Assembly: GCA_029204225.1 (NCBI GenBank)
Contig: CM055112.1
Location: 25,433,922-25,497,921 of the forward strand
From: Diphasiastrum complanatum
Taxonomy: Eukaryota; Streptophyta; Lycopodiopsida; Lycopodiales; Lycopodiaceae
Length of the DNA: 64,000 nucleotides
Direction: 5' to 3'
A program made the position numbers and the translations under genes. This document shows positions 44,808 through 55,059 of this stretch, piece after piece. Below the pieces are notes generated by a model that searched no databases, had not been told where the DNA came from, and saw nothing but the letters and a program-made list of their open reading frames with translations. Every line of letters starts with the position of its first letter. The stretch's first letter is position 1.

Positions 44808-47800
44808 ATGGCTACAAATGGAGGCTACATGTTGGAAAGCAATGATAGGCTTACCTCCCTCAACTATTCTACTTGGAAAGTAAGGATGGAGTCTTTGCTT
44901 GAGATGAATGAGTTGATGGATATTGTTGTAGGTGTGGAGGAGAGACCTTTGGCACCTCAAGAACAATTGAGGTATGACAAGAGGGCAAAGAAAGCCCTTC
45001 ACATGATCAAGATGAATGTGACAAATGAGCTTATCAAAGAGGTTGGTAAGTGCACATCATCTAGTGAAGCTTGGGAAGCCTTGAAGAAGGTTTATGAATC
45101 CAAGTCTACTTCTAGAGTGTTGACTTTAAGAAGGCAAATCTTTTCTTGTATGCAAAAGAAGAGTGAGAATGGACATGCTTTTGTTTTGAGAGTTAAAGCA
45201 TTGAATGATGAGTTAGCATGCATTAATGATGGCATAAATAATGAGGAGCTTGTTCAAGTGATTCTCAATGGCTTGTTGGATGATCATGCTAATCTTGTTC
45301 AAAGTTATGCTATCCAAAAATGTTTACCAAGTGTTGGAGACTTGCAAGAGGTCTTGTTGGCTGAAGAATTCAGGTTGCAAGCAAGAGTGGGAGCATCTTC
45401 TACATCTCAAGGAGGAGAAGAGGAGGCAATGTTCTCTAAAGGCAAGTTCAAGGGCAAAGGTAAAAGCAATTGGTCTAAAGGGCAAGACCAAGGTGAGCAC
45501 TCTACTTTTGGCAAAAAGAAGGATAGATCTAAGCTAAAATGTTTCTATTGTGGAGTCAAAGGGCATTTTGCTAGTGATTGTTTTAAGAAAAAGAGGGATC
45601 AAGGGGAAAAGCAAACCAATCTAACTATTGATGAGGGTGGGGATGAGCTTCTTTCAAATGATGCTTTTGTTATGTCATCTTGCTTGTTGGCTAATCATGG
45701 AGACATTGATCCTTGGTGGATTGATAGTGGAGCCACTTCTCATATGACATATCATAAAGAGTATTTTTCATCTTTAATGGCATTTGATGGTGATAGGAAG
45801 GTAATCTATACCGCAAATGATGGTGAGTGTGCAATCAAGGGGATTGGCACAATTCCTATTTCACTTTCTACAAATAGGAATATAGAATTGAAAGATGTTT
45901 TGCTCATTCCATCCATTACCAAGAACTTACTTAGTGTAAGCCAAATGCTTGACAAAGGATTCAAAGTTGAGTTTGATGGTGATGCTTGCTTGATCAAAAA
46001 GGGGTGTAGTATCATTGCAAAAGGGAAAAGGCAAGGGAAATTGTTCAAGCTTGATGCATGTGTTGTTGCTAACCAAGTTGGATGCATGGCAAATGAACAA
46101 ATGTCAATTCAAGAGGTATGGCATAAAAGGATGGGACATCTCAACTACAAGGCCTTGGAGGTAATAGCCAAAAAGGAGGTAGTAAGGGGACTTCCCAAGT
46201 CTCTTACTTGCTTGAATCATGTTTGTGAAGAATGTGCTTTGTCTAAATCACATAGATTGCCATATACTAGATCTATATCTAGATCTAAGATGCCTTTTTC
46301 TCTCTTGCATTCGGATATTCATGGTGTTACTACAATTAGCAATGGAGGTGCTAAGATGTATGTAACTTTCATTGATGATTTTAGTAGATTTTGTTGGGTT
46401 TATCTACTAAAGAGCAAGGATGAGGTGTTTGATGTGTTTGTCAAGTTCAAAGTTGCTATTGAGACTCAATTTACAACCAAAATCAAATGCTTGAGGAGCG
46501 ACAATGGTGGTGAATACATTTCTAACAAATTCAAAGCCTTTTGCGATGAGCATGGGATCAAGAGGGAGTACACATGTCCAAGAACACCACAACAAAATGG
46601 AGTGGCCGAGAGGAAGAATAGAACCTTGTGTGAGAGTGCAAAGGCAATGAGATTGAATGCTAATCTTCCTAAACCTTTTTGGAGTGATGCTTTGTTGTGT
46701 GCAAATTTCCTATGCAATAGATGGCCAAGTGTTGTATTGGAAGGAAAAACCCCTTTTGAAGCTTTGTTTGGTACGAAGCCTAATGTCAAGTTTCTAAGAA
46801 CTTTTGGATGCATTTGCTACTTCAACATTACTCTTGATGATAGAACTAAGGAGGATCCATCTTCAAGAAAGGGCATTTTTGTTGGTTATAGTGAAGTAAG
46901 CAAAGCATATAGGATTTATGTTCCTTCAATCAAGAAAGTGTTCACAAGTAGGGATGTCATTTTTGATGAAAGTAACATTCCAAAAGTTGTTTCAAGTGAT
47001 GATGGTGTTGTTGCAACTAATGTGCTTGATGACAATGGAGTTGATGACACATTGGATGTGGATGTTGAAGAAGCCTCTTCAAGTCAAATTCCAAGGAGAA
47101 CTCCAAGGCATAAAGTGAAACCCTCAAGGCTCACTTATGATGGCAAAGGTAAGCAAGTGGTGGATGGATCCAACTATGCTTTCCTAACTTCTTTTGATGT
47201 ACCTTCATGTGTAGATGAAGCAAGGCAAAAAGAGGAATGGATCCAAGCAATGGATCTTGAGTTTGAAGCACTTATGAAGAACAACACATGGAGATTGGTG
47301 GAGCTTCCAAAGGGCAAAAGTGCAATTGGATGCAAATGGATCTTCAAGGTAAAGACAAATCAAGATGGATCTATCAACAAGTTGAAGGCAAGGTTGGTGG
47401 CTAAAGGTTATGCTCAAGAGCATGGCATTGACTATGAGGAAACCTTTGCACCCGTGGCAAAGATGGTGAGCATAAGAGTAATCATTTCCCTTGCAACTCT
47501 TTATGGATGGGATCTTTGGCAATTAGACATTTCTAATGCTTTCTTGAATGGTGATCTTGAAGAGGAAGTCTACATGGAGCAACCCGAGAGCTATGTTTCT
47601 CATAGCAAGCCTAATCATGTGTGTTTTCTACAAAAAAGTTTGTATGGTCTTAAGCAAGCACCAAGGAGTTGGTATGCTAGGCTTAACTCTTTTCTACTTT
47701 CTCAAAACTTCACTATGAGTGAGTATGATCATTCACTTTACTTTAGAATTAGTGCTAATGATGTTACAATCCTTCTAATTTATGTGGATGACATTATTTT

Positions 47801-48758
47801 AAGTGGAGGGAACAAGGAAGATATAGAAGATATCAAGAAAGCACTAAAAAAGGAATTTGAAGTGCATGATCTTGGTCTTTTGAGCTATATCTTAGGAATA
47901 GAAGTAATTAGAACTTCTCAAATCACTTTTATTTCACAAGAGAAGTATGCTATTTCTATTCTCAATAGATTTCATATGGTAGATGCAAATCCTATTGATA
48001 CACCTATGGAATCACATGTAAAGCTAACTATAAGAGGTAATGAAAGATCCTTCGAGGACATTACTCTCTATAGGAAGCTAATAGGTTCTCTTATATATCT
48101 AACCATCACAAGACCTGATTTATCTTATTGTGTTGGTAGATTAAGCCAATTCATGCAAGATCCTAGCATAGAACATTGGAAACTAGGAAAGAGGATCTTG
48201 AGATACATCTCGGGAACAAAAGATTTTGGCATTGTTTATAGAGGCTCATCACCTAACTTATTTGGTTTTTCAGATTCAGATTTTGCAGGAGACCTTATGG
48301 ATAGAAAATCCATAAATGCACATGCTATTTTCATAGGTGATGGAGCTATCTCATGGATGTCGAAGAAACAAGCAACTATATCACTTTCTTCTAGTGAGGC
48401 CGAGTACAAAGCTTTGACATCATGCACAAAGGAGATGGTGTGGATCAAGAGGATGATTATGGAGCTTCATTTGCTGGATTTTTCAGAGAGTCCAATCATC
48501 TTTTGTGACAACCTTTCAGCCCAAAGTCTAGCAAGCAATCCGGTTTTCCATGCAAGGAGCAAACATATCGAGGTGGCTTACCATTTTGTGAGAGAACAAG
48601 TGTTGGCAAAAGAGATCAAGCTTGAACATGTCCCATCAAAGGAATGTGTGGCTGATATCTTTACCAAAGCATTGGGAAAGGACTTATTTTTCAAGCATAG
48701 AACAAGTCTTGGTGTACTTTCTAAATCTATGCTAAAACTAGTTGAAGAGGGAGTGTGA
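44808..48758 (+). CDS. Element C gag-pol polyprotein, intact
   Basis: 1316 codons. Gag starts MATNGGYMLESNDRLTSLNY; the CCHC knuckle CFYCGVKGHFASDC is at about 244-257. Protease D306 lies in DSGATSHMT. GAG-pre-integrase WHKRMGHL is near 437 with CEECALSKSHRL after it. The integrase core has D503 (HSDIHG), D565 (RSDNGGEY) and E601 (NGVAERKN), with 35 residues between the last two. RT carries YVDD at 992-995 and QAPRSWYARL. RNase H has DSDFAGD near 1156, SLSSSEAEYKAL and CDNLSAQ, ending HVPSKECVADIFTKALG. The length is normal for copia. The ATG is in a good context (aacATGG). The last codons and stop run into the 3' LTR (starts 48754). Close relatives here are A, B, D and E. Confidence 0.95.
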   Translation: MATNGGYMLESNDRLTSLNYSTWKVRMESLLEMNELMDIVVGVEERPLAPQEQLRYDKRAKKALHMIKMNVTNELIKEVGKCTSSSEAWEALKKVYESKSTSRVLTLRRQIFSCMQKKSENGHAFVLRVKALNDELACINDGINNEELVQVILNGLLDDHANLVQSYAIQKCLPSVGDLQEVLLAEEFRLQARVGASSTSQGGEEEAMFSKGKFKGKGKSNWSKGQDQGEHSTFGKKKDRSKLKCFYCGVKGHFASDCFKKKRDQGEKQTNLTIDEGGDELLSNDAFVMSSCLLANHGDIDPWWIDSGATSHMTYHKEYFSSLMAFDGDRKVIYTANDGECAIKGIGTIPISLSTNRNIELKDVLLIPSITKNLLSVSQMLDKGFKVEFDGDACLIKKGCSIIAKGKRQGKLFKLDACVVANQVGCMANEQMSIQEVWHKRMGHLNYKALEVIAKKEVVRGLPKSLTCLNHVCEECALSKSHRLPYTRSISRSKMPFSLLHSDIHGVTTISNGGAKMYVTFIDDFSRFCWVYLLKSKDEVFDVFVKFKVAIETQFTTKIKCLRSDNGGEYISNKFKAFCDEHGIKREYTCPRTPQQNGVAERKNRTLCESAKAMRLNANLPKPFWSDALLCANFLCNRWPSVVLEGKTPFEALFGTKPNVKFLRTFGCICYFNITLDDRTKEDPSSRKGIFVGYSEVSKAYRIYVPSIKKVFTSRDVIFDESNIPKVVSSDDGVVATNVLDDNGVDDTLDVDVEEASSSQIPRRTPRHKVKPSRLTYDGKGKQVVDGSNYAFLTSFDVPSCVDEARQKEEWIQAMDLEFEALMKNNTWRLVELPKGKSAIGCKWIFKVKTNQDGSINKLKARLVAKGYAQEHGIDYEETFAPVAKMVSIRVIISLATLYGWDLWQLDISNAFLNGDLEEEVYMEQPESYVSHSKPNHVCFLQKSLYGLKQAPRSWYARLNSFLLSQNFTMSEYDHSLYFRISANDVTILLIYVDDIILSGGNKEDIEDIKKALKKEFEVHDLGLLSYILGIEVIRTSQITFISQEKYAISILNRFHMVDANPIDTPMESHVKLTIRGNERSFEDITLYRKLIGSLIYLTITRPDLSYCVGRLSQFMQDPSIEHWKLGKRILRYISGTKDFGIVYRGSSPNLFGFSDSDFAGDLMDRKSINAHAIFIGDGAISWMSKKQATISLSSSEAEYKALTSCTKEMVWIKRMIMELHLLDFSESPIIFCDNLSAQSLASNPVFHARSKHIEVAYHFVREQVLAKEIKLEHVPSKECVADIFTKALGKDLFFKHRTSLGVLSKSMLKLVEEGV
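48744..48753 (+). promoter_or_regulatory. Polypurine tract of element C
   Basis: GAAGAGGGAG directly before the 3' LTR, inside the last codons of gag-pol. Confidence 0.8.
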
Positions 48759-49406
48759 AAAATTGTCAACTAGTAGTATTTTCCTAACTTGAGATTTTGT
48801 AGGCCTATGGCCAAATAAAAGTTAGAGATAGGTTCATACATGTATGTAGAGGCCCAAAGTATGTGTACACTACTTTTGAGGTCACATTAATTAGAGGAGG
48901 TCGAGTGTGGAGCTCTTCTATTGGCTCATAATTTGGTGCATTCCTATTTGACCAAATTTCTAGGTATATGGGTGAATCCTATTGGACCCCAATTTTAGCC
49001 TATCATAAGACAAGTGGCCAAGAGGCACTATGGCTGCTATAAATAGCCATCTCCACGAGTATGTACATATCTCATTTTCATTCTATTGAATGAATGTTAT
49101 GCTCTTTGAAGATCCATCTTCTTCTCTCTCACTTTTTTGTTCATATCTTGCATTCTAGCCACTAGAATTGTGATTTCTTTGTTGCTATGGCTTCACACGT
49201 GTGAAATGCAGGTTGTAGGCTCTGAAGTACGGACAGGGACAGCAAGTTTCTGTTTGTGGAAGCTTATGATCAGATTTTGATGTTTAGTTGATGTTTAGTA
49301 TGCTTAACATCACAATTTCTATCATTTTTTCAATCTAGATGTGCATAACTTCCATGGCCAAGATCTTTATGAAACTTTAGCATCTTTTGGATCTGAGTTT
49401 TTCACA
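48754..49406 (+). repeat. 3' LTR of element C (653 bp)
   Basis: Same length as the 5' LTR with no difference seen on side-by-side reading; its TATA is at 49038-49046. Confidence 0.95.
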
Positions 49407-49411
49407 CTTAG

Positions 49412-50187
49412 TGGGCCCTACCACTAAGGTTCTATTGGCTAAGCTTACCAAGTGGGCCCCACCACAATACATTGTACAAGTAGAATAATAAGTGCAAGGT
49501 CCGCTGGCTCCCTGCCTGTGATAAGCCCAATCCAATGAGAATGCAAATTAGTCTTGTAGAACTTGTAGAATTAGGAATAAACTACTAGGGGCTTAAAACT
49601 CTAAAATGACATTAGAGGTCCTAAGTCAAGTTGTTATTAAAAAAGCTAAAAGGGCCCAAATTACAGCTCACAGGAATCATGTGAGTGCCCTTGTGCTTTC
49701 TTAGAACCACTAGATTCATTTTGTGTTAGTTTAAATGGCTTGGGTTAGAATCCTTGCTATTGTAATTAACCAATAGGAGAAAGAGACAAGGGCCTTTCCA
49801 ATCCATACAAAAGCACCTTCTATACCATATTTCCATGTTCAATAGGAGGAGGAGATTATGCCCAAATGTGGTTCTAACATCCTTGTTTTCTTCTCACTCT
49901 CCCTCTCACGTTTTTGTAGTTGATATTGCTTTCCATTTGCTTCTTCTTTCTATTTGCATGTTGTTAATGATTTATGAGAGAGTAGAGAGGATAGGATGTA
50001 AGCACTTCCCCCATTGTAATCTATTCTTCCTTCTTCTTGCTTGTGGTTAAAGTAGGGTGGTTAGTTAGATGTAGTTAATCTAGGTGTGGTTAGGTAGGAA
50101 GGTGGAGAGTTTGCAAGCTAAATTCGCAAGGGAAGCTATTCTCTTGCGAACAAATCTACTCGTGATAGATGAACCAAGGCCGCTACA
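49412..50187 (+). mobile_element. Possible Ty3-type LTR ending before a primer-site-like block
   Basis: No genes. The interval ends ...CGCTACA, followed within a few bases by 'ttttggtccatttccgggga' and 'tagattagcattttcttg'. This resembles the primer-site region of plant Ty3 elements (typically tttggcgccgttgccgggga). If so, the upstream ~700 bp would be the LTR. No partner copy is in the window. Confidence 0.35.
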
Positions 50188-50311
50188 ATATTTTGGTCCA
50201 TTTCCGGGGAATAGATTAGCATTTTCTTGTTTTTTTAAGCTTGCATTGCATTCATCTTGTGTTTCTTACTTTTGTTTTGTGGAATGGATGCGTGGGGAGT
50301 AGTTTAGTGTG
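50188..50311 (+). other. Short Ty3-like leader remnant before element D
   Basis: Holds the primer-site-like block noted above and then AT-rich sequence up to the GAGTA target of element D. The flank resumes at 54652. Confidence 0.3.
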
Positions 50312-50316
50312 GAGTA

Positions 50317-50672
50317 TGTTGAAAATAAAAATCATCTATCTTGACTTTAGGCTTGCTACAAAGTCTTATCAATGTAAGTTTGTTGTTTCATAAATGTAAA
50401 TGCCAGATTTGGCCTTGATGGAACTCGAGCTATATGGGTTTCACAAATCTAGTTGATAGAATACAACTTGCATATAGATTGTAGACTTAGAAATGACATT
50501 AATATGCTTGTAGAAACTCATGGCCTATCAGATGCATTTATTGTAAGTGGTCCATAGTGACATGCAAGACATGCACAAAGTGCAATGGACACATGCATAA
50601 TGATTTGTACAATTCTAGATAGAAAATCCCACTTGGTAAAAGTAAATAGATATGCATGCATGAGATTTGACA
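50317..50672 (+). repeat. 5' LTR of element D (truncated)
   Basis: Aligns with 53931-54287 and then stops. The next bases, atcagagc (50673-50680), are the inner part of the primer site TGGTATCAGAGC, with tggt lost in the same deletion. Confidence 0.8.
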
Positions 50673-51427
50673 ATCAGAGCCAAATTAACCTTTGCATACT
50701 AAAATCTCTGATTGTTCAAGAATTTGAGAGCTAGTTCAAGCAAAAAAGCAGTTAATCACTTTTCTTTACCTTTTTCTGAAAAGTGTTTGGATCAAAGTGG
50801 ATGAAAACTGATTTTTCAGGTCAGATCAATGATTGTACGGAATTCTAAAATTCCTCACGTGTGAAAATCATAGTTTTTCAGTGCCTTCTATTTCCTTGTT
50901 ATTTGATCCAAAGATAGTGCTGTAATAGCTTGATGGAAAGCTTATTCCATAGAAATTGATCCCAAATCAATCTGATGTGTCTATCAAGAGTTATAAGCTC
51001 TTAAAGAGGGTAGGGAGAGGTCCAAAATCCGAGTGACCACTTTTTGATTTAATTCAATCTTGCTTGATTCTGAATCCATTGTTTTGAGTATCCTACACAA
51101 GAAACTGAAGATCAAAACTAAGTTTAATGTTATTGAACAGCTTTGAGCCTTCTGAGTATCACTAGTGTTTTCTTTTGAAGTATCTAACATGTGCCAAAAG
51201 TAGGATTCAAACTTGTCTAAGTACCTCAATCCACTTTGAGTGACTGATCTAGAAAATCTTGTTTTGTAGAATATTTGAGATCCATCTCAAATACAGTTGC
51301 AAGTTTTTTCACATAGGAAGGTAGCACATCCTTGAAAATACCTATAGTAAATGAGAGTAGCAATATTAAGTCTGATTGGAACAAGCTCAAACATATAATT
51401 GTCCAATAATTAAGAAGTCTTCACAAT

Positions 51428-52360
51428 ATGGCATCTGTGGGAGGATATCTCCTAGAAGCAGGTGAAAGACTAAGTACCTCTAATTACTCAATTTGGAAGG
51501 TTAGAATGAAGTCCATTTTTATACTCTAGGATGTTATGGACATAGTACTTGGTATTGAGGAGGAGCCTCAAGCACACATTGAAATACCAAAGTACAAGAA
51601 GAGAGCTAGAATGTCTCTACATTTCATTAAGATGAATGTATCTAATGAAATTTTGAGAGAAATAGGATCTTGCACCATTGCCAAAGATGCTTGGGATGCA
51701 CTTAAGTCCATCTATGAAGCTAAGAATAATTCTAGAATACTCACTCTTAGGAATCAGATTTTTTCCAAAGAAGTGAGGAGAGTGCATCAAACTATGTTCT
51801 GAGAGTTAAAGATCTTCATAGGGAGCTTTCTTGTGTTGGTGTTACAATTAACCAAGATGAGCTAGTACAAGTCATTTTAAATGGCTTGAAAGATGACTAT
51901 GATAATCTTGTTCAATCCTTTGCCATTAAGGAGGAGTTGCCTAATTTAGAAACTCTCGAAGGAGTTCTCATCTCTGAAGAAGCTATGCAAAATTATAAAC
52001 GTTCTAGGATGAACAAACTCGAGCATATTGCAAGTGACAAAGCTCTCTTTATCAAAGACAAGCATAAAGGAAGGAACAAAAACCAGTTTTCTCAAGCTTT
52101 CAACAAAGACAATGCCAAGGAGAAAGACAAAGATGGTGAAGAGGATGACTCATCTCATCCTTCTACTTCCAACAAGAAGAAGAAATTCAAGTGTTTCTTT
52201 TGTGGCAAGAAGGGGCACTATGCCTCCAATTGCTTCAAAAAGAAAAACCAACTCAAGCAAGCAAATCTCTCCAAAGAGATTGAAGAAGGCTTTATTGCAA
52301 GTGATGGAGAAGGATCACTCATGGTGTCAAGTTTTTCTTCATCACTTTTCAAGGAAGATT
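51428..52360 (+). pseudogene. Element D gag relic
   Basis: Starts at ATG 51428 (MASVGGYLLEAGERLSTSNY). A TAG at about 51528 and a frameshift near 51770 interrupt it. The main part is open: LVQVILNGLKDDYDNLVQSF, then the intact CCHC knuckle CFFCGKKGHYASNC near 52190-52235. It ends at a TGA just before the protease. Similarity to element E's gag is high throughout. Confidence 0.8.
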
Positions 52361-52610
52361 GAGCTTGGTACGTAGATAGTGGAGCTTTTTCACATATTTG
52401 CCGGTCCAAGGAGTCATTTGATTTTATTGAACCTTATAAATGACTCAAAAGATCTATTTATACTACAAATGATCATGAGTGCTCTATTGATGGAATTGGC
52501 AACATTCCACTGAAACTTGCTTCTTCTAAAGTTCTATCACTTTCCAATGTTCTTTTTGTTCCTAAGCTTACAAAGAACTTGATTAGTGTTGGAAAATTGC
52601 TTGATATGAC
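52361..52610 (+). pseudogene. Element D protease and linker
   Basis: Protease start WYVDSGAFSHIC, then IYTTNDHECSIDGIGNIPLK and PKLTKNLISVGKLLDM. One in-frame stop. The linker breaks at LLDM, where foreign RT sequence begins. Confidence 0.75.
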
Positions 52611-52869
52611 ATTTGCTCCAGTGGCTAAGTGGACTACGCTATGCCCTATCATTGCCCTAGCATCTCATTTTGGGTGGAAGATCCATCAAATGGATATGAA
52701 GTCCGCATTTTTGAATGGTGCCTTAGAGGAAGAAGTTTACATGGTCCAACTGCAGGGCTTTATGGCACAAGGACGAGAACAGAAGGTATGTAAGCTACAC
52801 AAAGCACTTTATGGCCTTAAGCAAGCGCCACGTGCATGGTATGGACACATTGACAATTACTTTATACTT
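52608..52869 (+). pseudogene. Misplaced RT segment inside element D
   Basis: An RT fragment, open in frame with the upstream linker: TFAPVAKWTTLCPIIALASH, then HQMDMKSAFLNGALEEEVYM and ALYGLKQAPRAWYGHIDNYF. It lies where about ten linker residues should be; the linker resumes after it as CFIKKNDEILANGSRY in another frame. The segment stops before the YVDD box. It resembles the RT at 39346-40110 more than the RTs of B and C, which points to template switching between different copia RNAs. Confidence 0.8.
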
Positions 52870-52879
52870 GCTTTATCAA

Positions 52880-53745
52880 GAAAAATGATGAGATTCTAGC
52901 TAATGGATCTAGATATAGTGAAATTTTCAAGTTGAATTCTTTTGAGAATGCAAACTTTTGTGAAGTTGCTCTTTTCTCTAAGGAGGAGTTATGGCATAGA
53001 AGGTTGGGGCATCCTAACTTTAAGTCTATGATTTCTATGATCAAGAGAGATAAGGCTATTGGCCTTCCAAGATCACTCTCCAAGGATTTCAAGCATTGTG
53101 AGGCTTGTGCTATTGCAAAATCACATAGAAGACCATATCAAAAGTCTTTCATTAAGACTTCTCATTCTTTGGAGCTAATACAATCGGATGTTCATTTTTC
53201 TTCTACTAAAAGTATTGGTGGTGCAGCATGTTTTGTCACCTTTATTGATGACTTTACAAGATATACCTGGTTGTATCTACTTATGGTATTTGATCACTTC
53301 CTAATCTTCAAAGCTTATGTTGAGAAACAGTTTTATTTCAAAGTTAAAGCTTTAAGATGTGATGGAGGAGGTGAATATATCTCCAACAAGTTCTTTGATT
53401 ATTGTGAGAGTGAAGGGATTAAGAGAGAGTTTTCTTGTGCTTATTCTCCATCTCAAAATGGAGTTGCTGAGAGAAAAAATTAATTTTTATGTGAATGTGC
53501 TAAATCAATCCGAGTTGAAGCTTCTTTGCCTATTAAATATTGGGGAGAAGCAATTAATTGTTCAAACTATTTGTGCAATAGATTACCTCACAATGCACTT
53601 GCTAGAAGATCACTATATGAAGTCTTATTTTAGAAGAAACCTAAGGTAGATCACCTTAGAGTTTTTGGATGTGCTTGCTTTGTTCATGTACCCTTGGAAA
53701 CAAGAAAAAAAGATGATCCTAATTCTATTAAAGAGATCATGGTTG
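52880..53745 (+). pseudogene. Element D integrase
   Basis: WHRRLGHPNFKSM, then CEACAIAKSHRRPY, QSDVHFSS, RCDGGGEYIS and NGVAERKN, so the DDE residues are present. A TAA follows AERKN directly; later parts (CECAKSIRVEASLP, YEVLF, HVPLETRKKDDPN) are in frames interrupted by another stop. Confidence 0.8.
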
Positions 53746-53754
53746 GATGTTCAT

Positions 53755-53913
53755 CCAAAAAGAAGGCTCATTGGAGGAGAAATCTACCTGGAGCACTTCG
53801 ACACATCATCTTGTATTGCAAATTTGCTCACCAAACCTTTGAGCAAAAATTCCTTCATCAAGCATAGAGCCAAACTTGGAATAATACCAAGATCCATGTT
53901 CAAGTCAACATAG
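53755..53913 (+). pseudogene. Element D RNase H tail
   Basis: LEHFDTSSCIANLLTKPLSK and RAKLGIIPRSMFKST-stop match the last residues of copia RNase H. It follows the integrase C-terminus directly, so the RT body and most of RNase H were deleted. Confidence 0.75.
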
Positions 53914-53930
53914 ATTGTTTTTAGGATGAG

Positions 53931-54646
53931 TGTTGAAAATAAAAATCATCTATCTTGACTTTAGGCATGCTACAAAGTCTTATCAATGTAAGTTTGTTGT
54001 TTCATAAATGTAAATGCCAAATTTGGCCTTGATGGAACTCGAGCTATAAGGGTTTCACAAGTCTAGTTGGTAGAATACAACTTGCATATAGATTGTAGAC
54101 CTAGAAATGGCATTAATATGCTTGTAGAAACTTGTGGCATATCACATGCATTTATTGTAAGTGATCCATAGTGACATACAAGGCATGCACAAAGTGAAAT
54201 GGACACATGCATGATGATTTGTACAATTCTAGATAGAAAAATGCCATTTGGTAAAAGTAGCTAGATATGCATGCATGAGATGTGACAAATGTCACTTAGA
54301 CTCTAGTTTTCACTTTAGATGTGATTGAAAGGTGGATGGATGAGGTTCTACATCAAACAACCTCAAACTCCATAAACATGTGTAGCTATTCTCATAATCT
54401 TTGACGAAGAACCAAGCTTGTGTTGAGGCTTATGCTCATACACTAAATTCTTGTACTTTTACTTTCTTGAAATCAAAGCTATCATTCTCTGATTCTTAGC
54501 ATGCTAGATTGTGGTTAAGCCATTAATTTCTATACTAGATCTTGCTAATCAATCTAGAATGAGTTTGTGTGCTAATCATAAAGCTCAATAAGATCAATCA
54601 CATTAGTCATTCCCCACACGTGTGAACTTGCTGAAAAATTTTGTCA
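53931..54646 (+). repeat. 3' LTR of element D (716 bp)
   Basis: TG...CA ends set by the GAGTA duplication. It includes CACACGTGTGAA at about 54615, in the distal part that the 5' LTR has lost. Confidence 0.8.
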
Positions 54647-54651
54647 GAGTA

Positions 54652-55059
54652 GAGGTTAGATTTGTTGTTTTTTCATGATTTGTTGTTTGTATGATCTGTG
54701 GAGAGAGATTGAGAGGTGAAAAAAATCTGATCCCAGCATCCTATCCCTTCCATAGATCTTGAAAATCAGAAAAATTAGAAAAACTATGTACTTTTGACAA
54801 ATTGTCCAAAAAAAGAGCCAAAAAACACCTATCAGACCTGGGATCTCTCCGTTTTGATCAAACAGACCTTCGTCCACCTGGCAGTACGTTCTGCCACATC
54901 ATCAGTATTTACAGTTACGTAGACGAAGGCTAGTTCCCAGCCAGTTTGCCAAAATTGCCAAAAAAAATAGCCAAAAAAATGAAAAAACCCATGTAAAAAA
55001 ATGTCCAAAATCTCATAGTATCCCAAAACACCCCCATACAACGTTCACTCACTAGCTTC
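54652..55059. other. Unassigned stretch
   Basis: Right flank of element D. AT-rich with several A-runs; no gene recognised. Confidence 0.25.

Larger units (their letters stand above)
43546..49406 (+). mobile_element. Element C: intact, recent autonomous copia
   Basis: 5861 bp, flanked by a perfect CTTAG duplication (43541-43545 and 49407-49411). It has 653-bp LTRs with perfect inverted ends (TGTGAAAAA/TTTTTCACA) that I read as identical, a primer site, a polypurine tract and one uninterrupted gag-pol frame with every catalytic motif. It is the only element here that could be active, and is a candidate helper for defective relatives such as E. Confidence 0.97.
50317..54646 (+). mobile_element. 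Element D: older, chimeric, RT-deleted copia
   Basis: 4330 bp, flanked by GAGTA (50312-50316 and 54647-54651). The right LTR is whole (53931-54646, 716 bp, TGTTGAAAAT...ATTTTGTCA). The left LTR keeps only its first 356 bp and is joined to the inner part of the primer site, so one deletion of about 364 bp removed the rest. Comparable LTR halves differ at roughly 20 or more of 356 positions. Inside are a gag-PR relic, a misplaced RT segment, integrase and the RNase H tail. Gag is closest to that of E. Confidence 0.85.

Noticed and set aside
50317-50672. Element D as a 356-bp LTR element
   Set aside because: The right copy continues to 54646, where a GAGTA duplication matches the left flank, so the short left LTR is a deletion.
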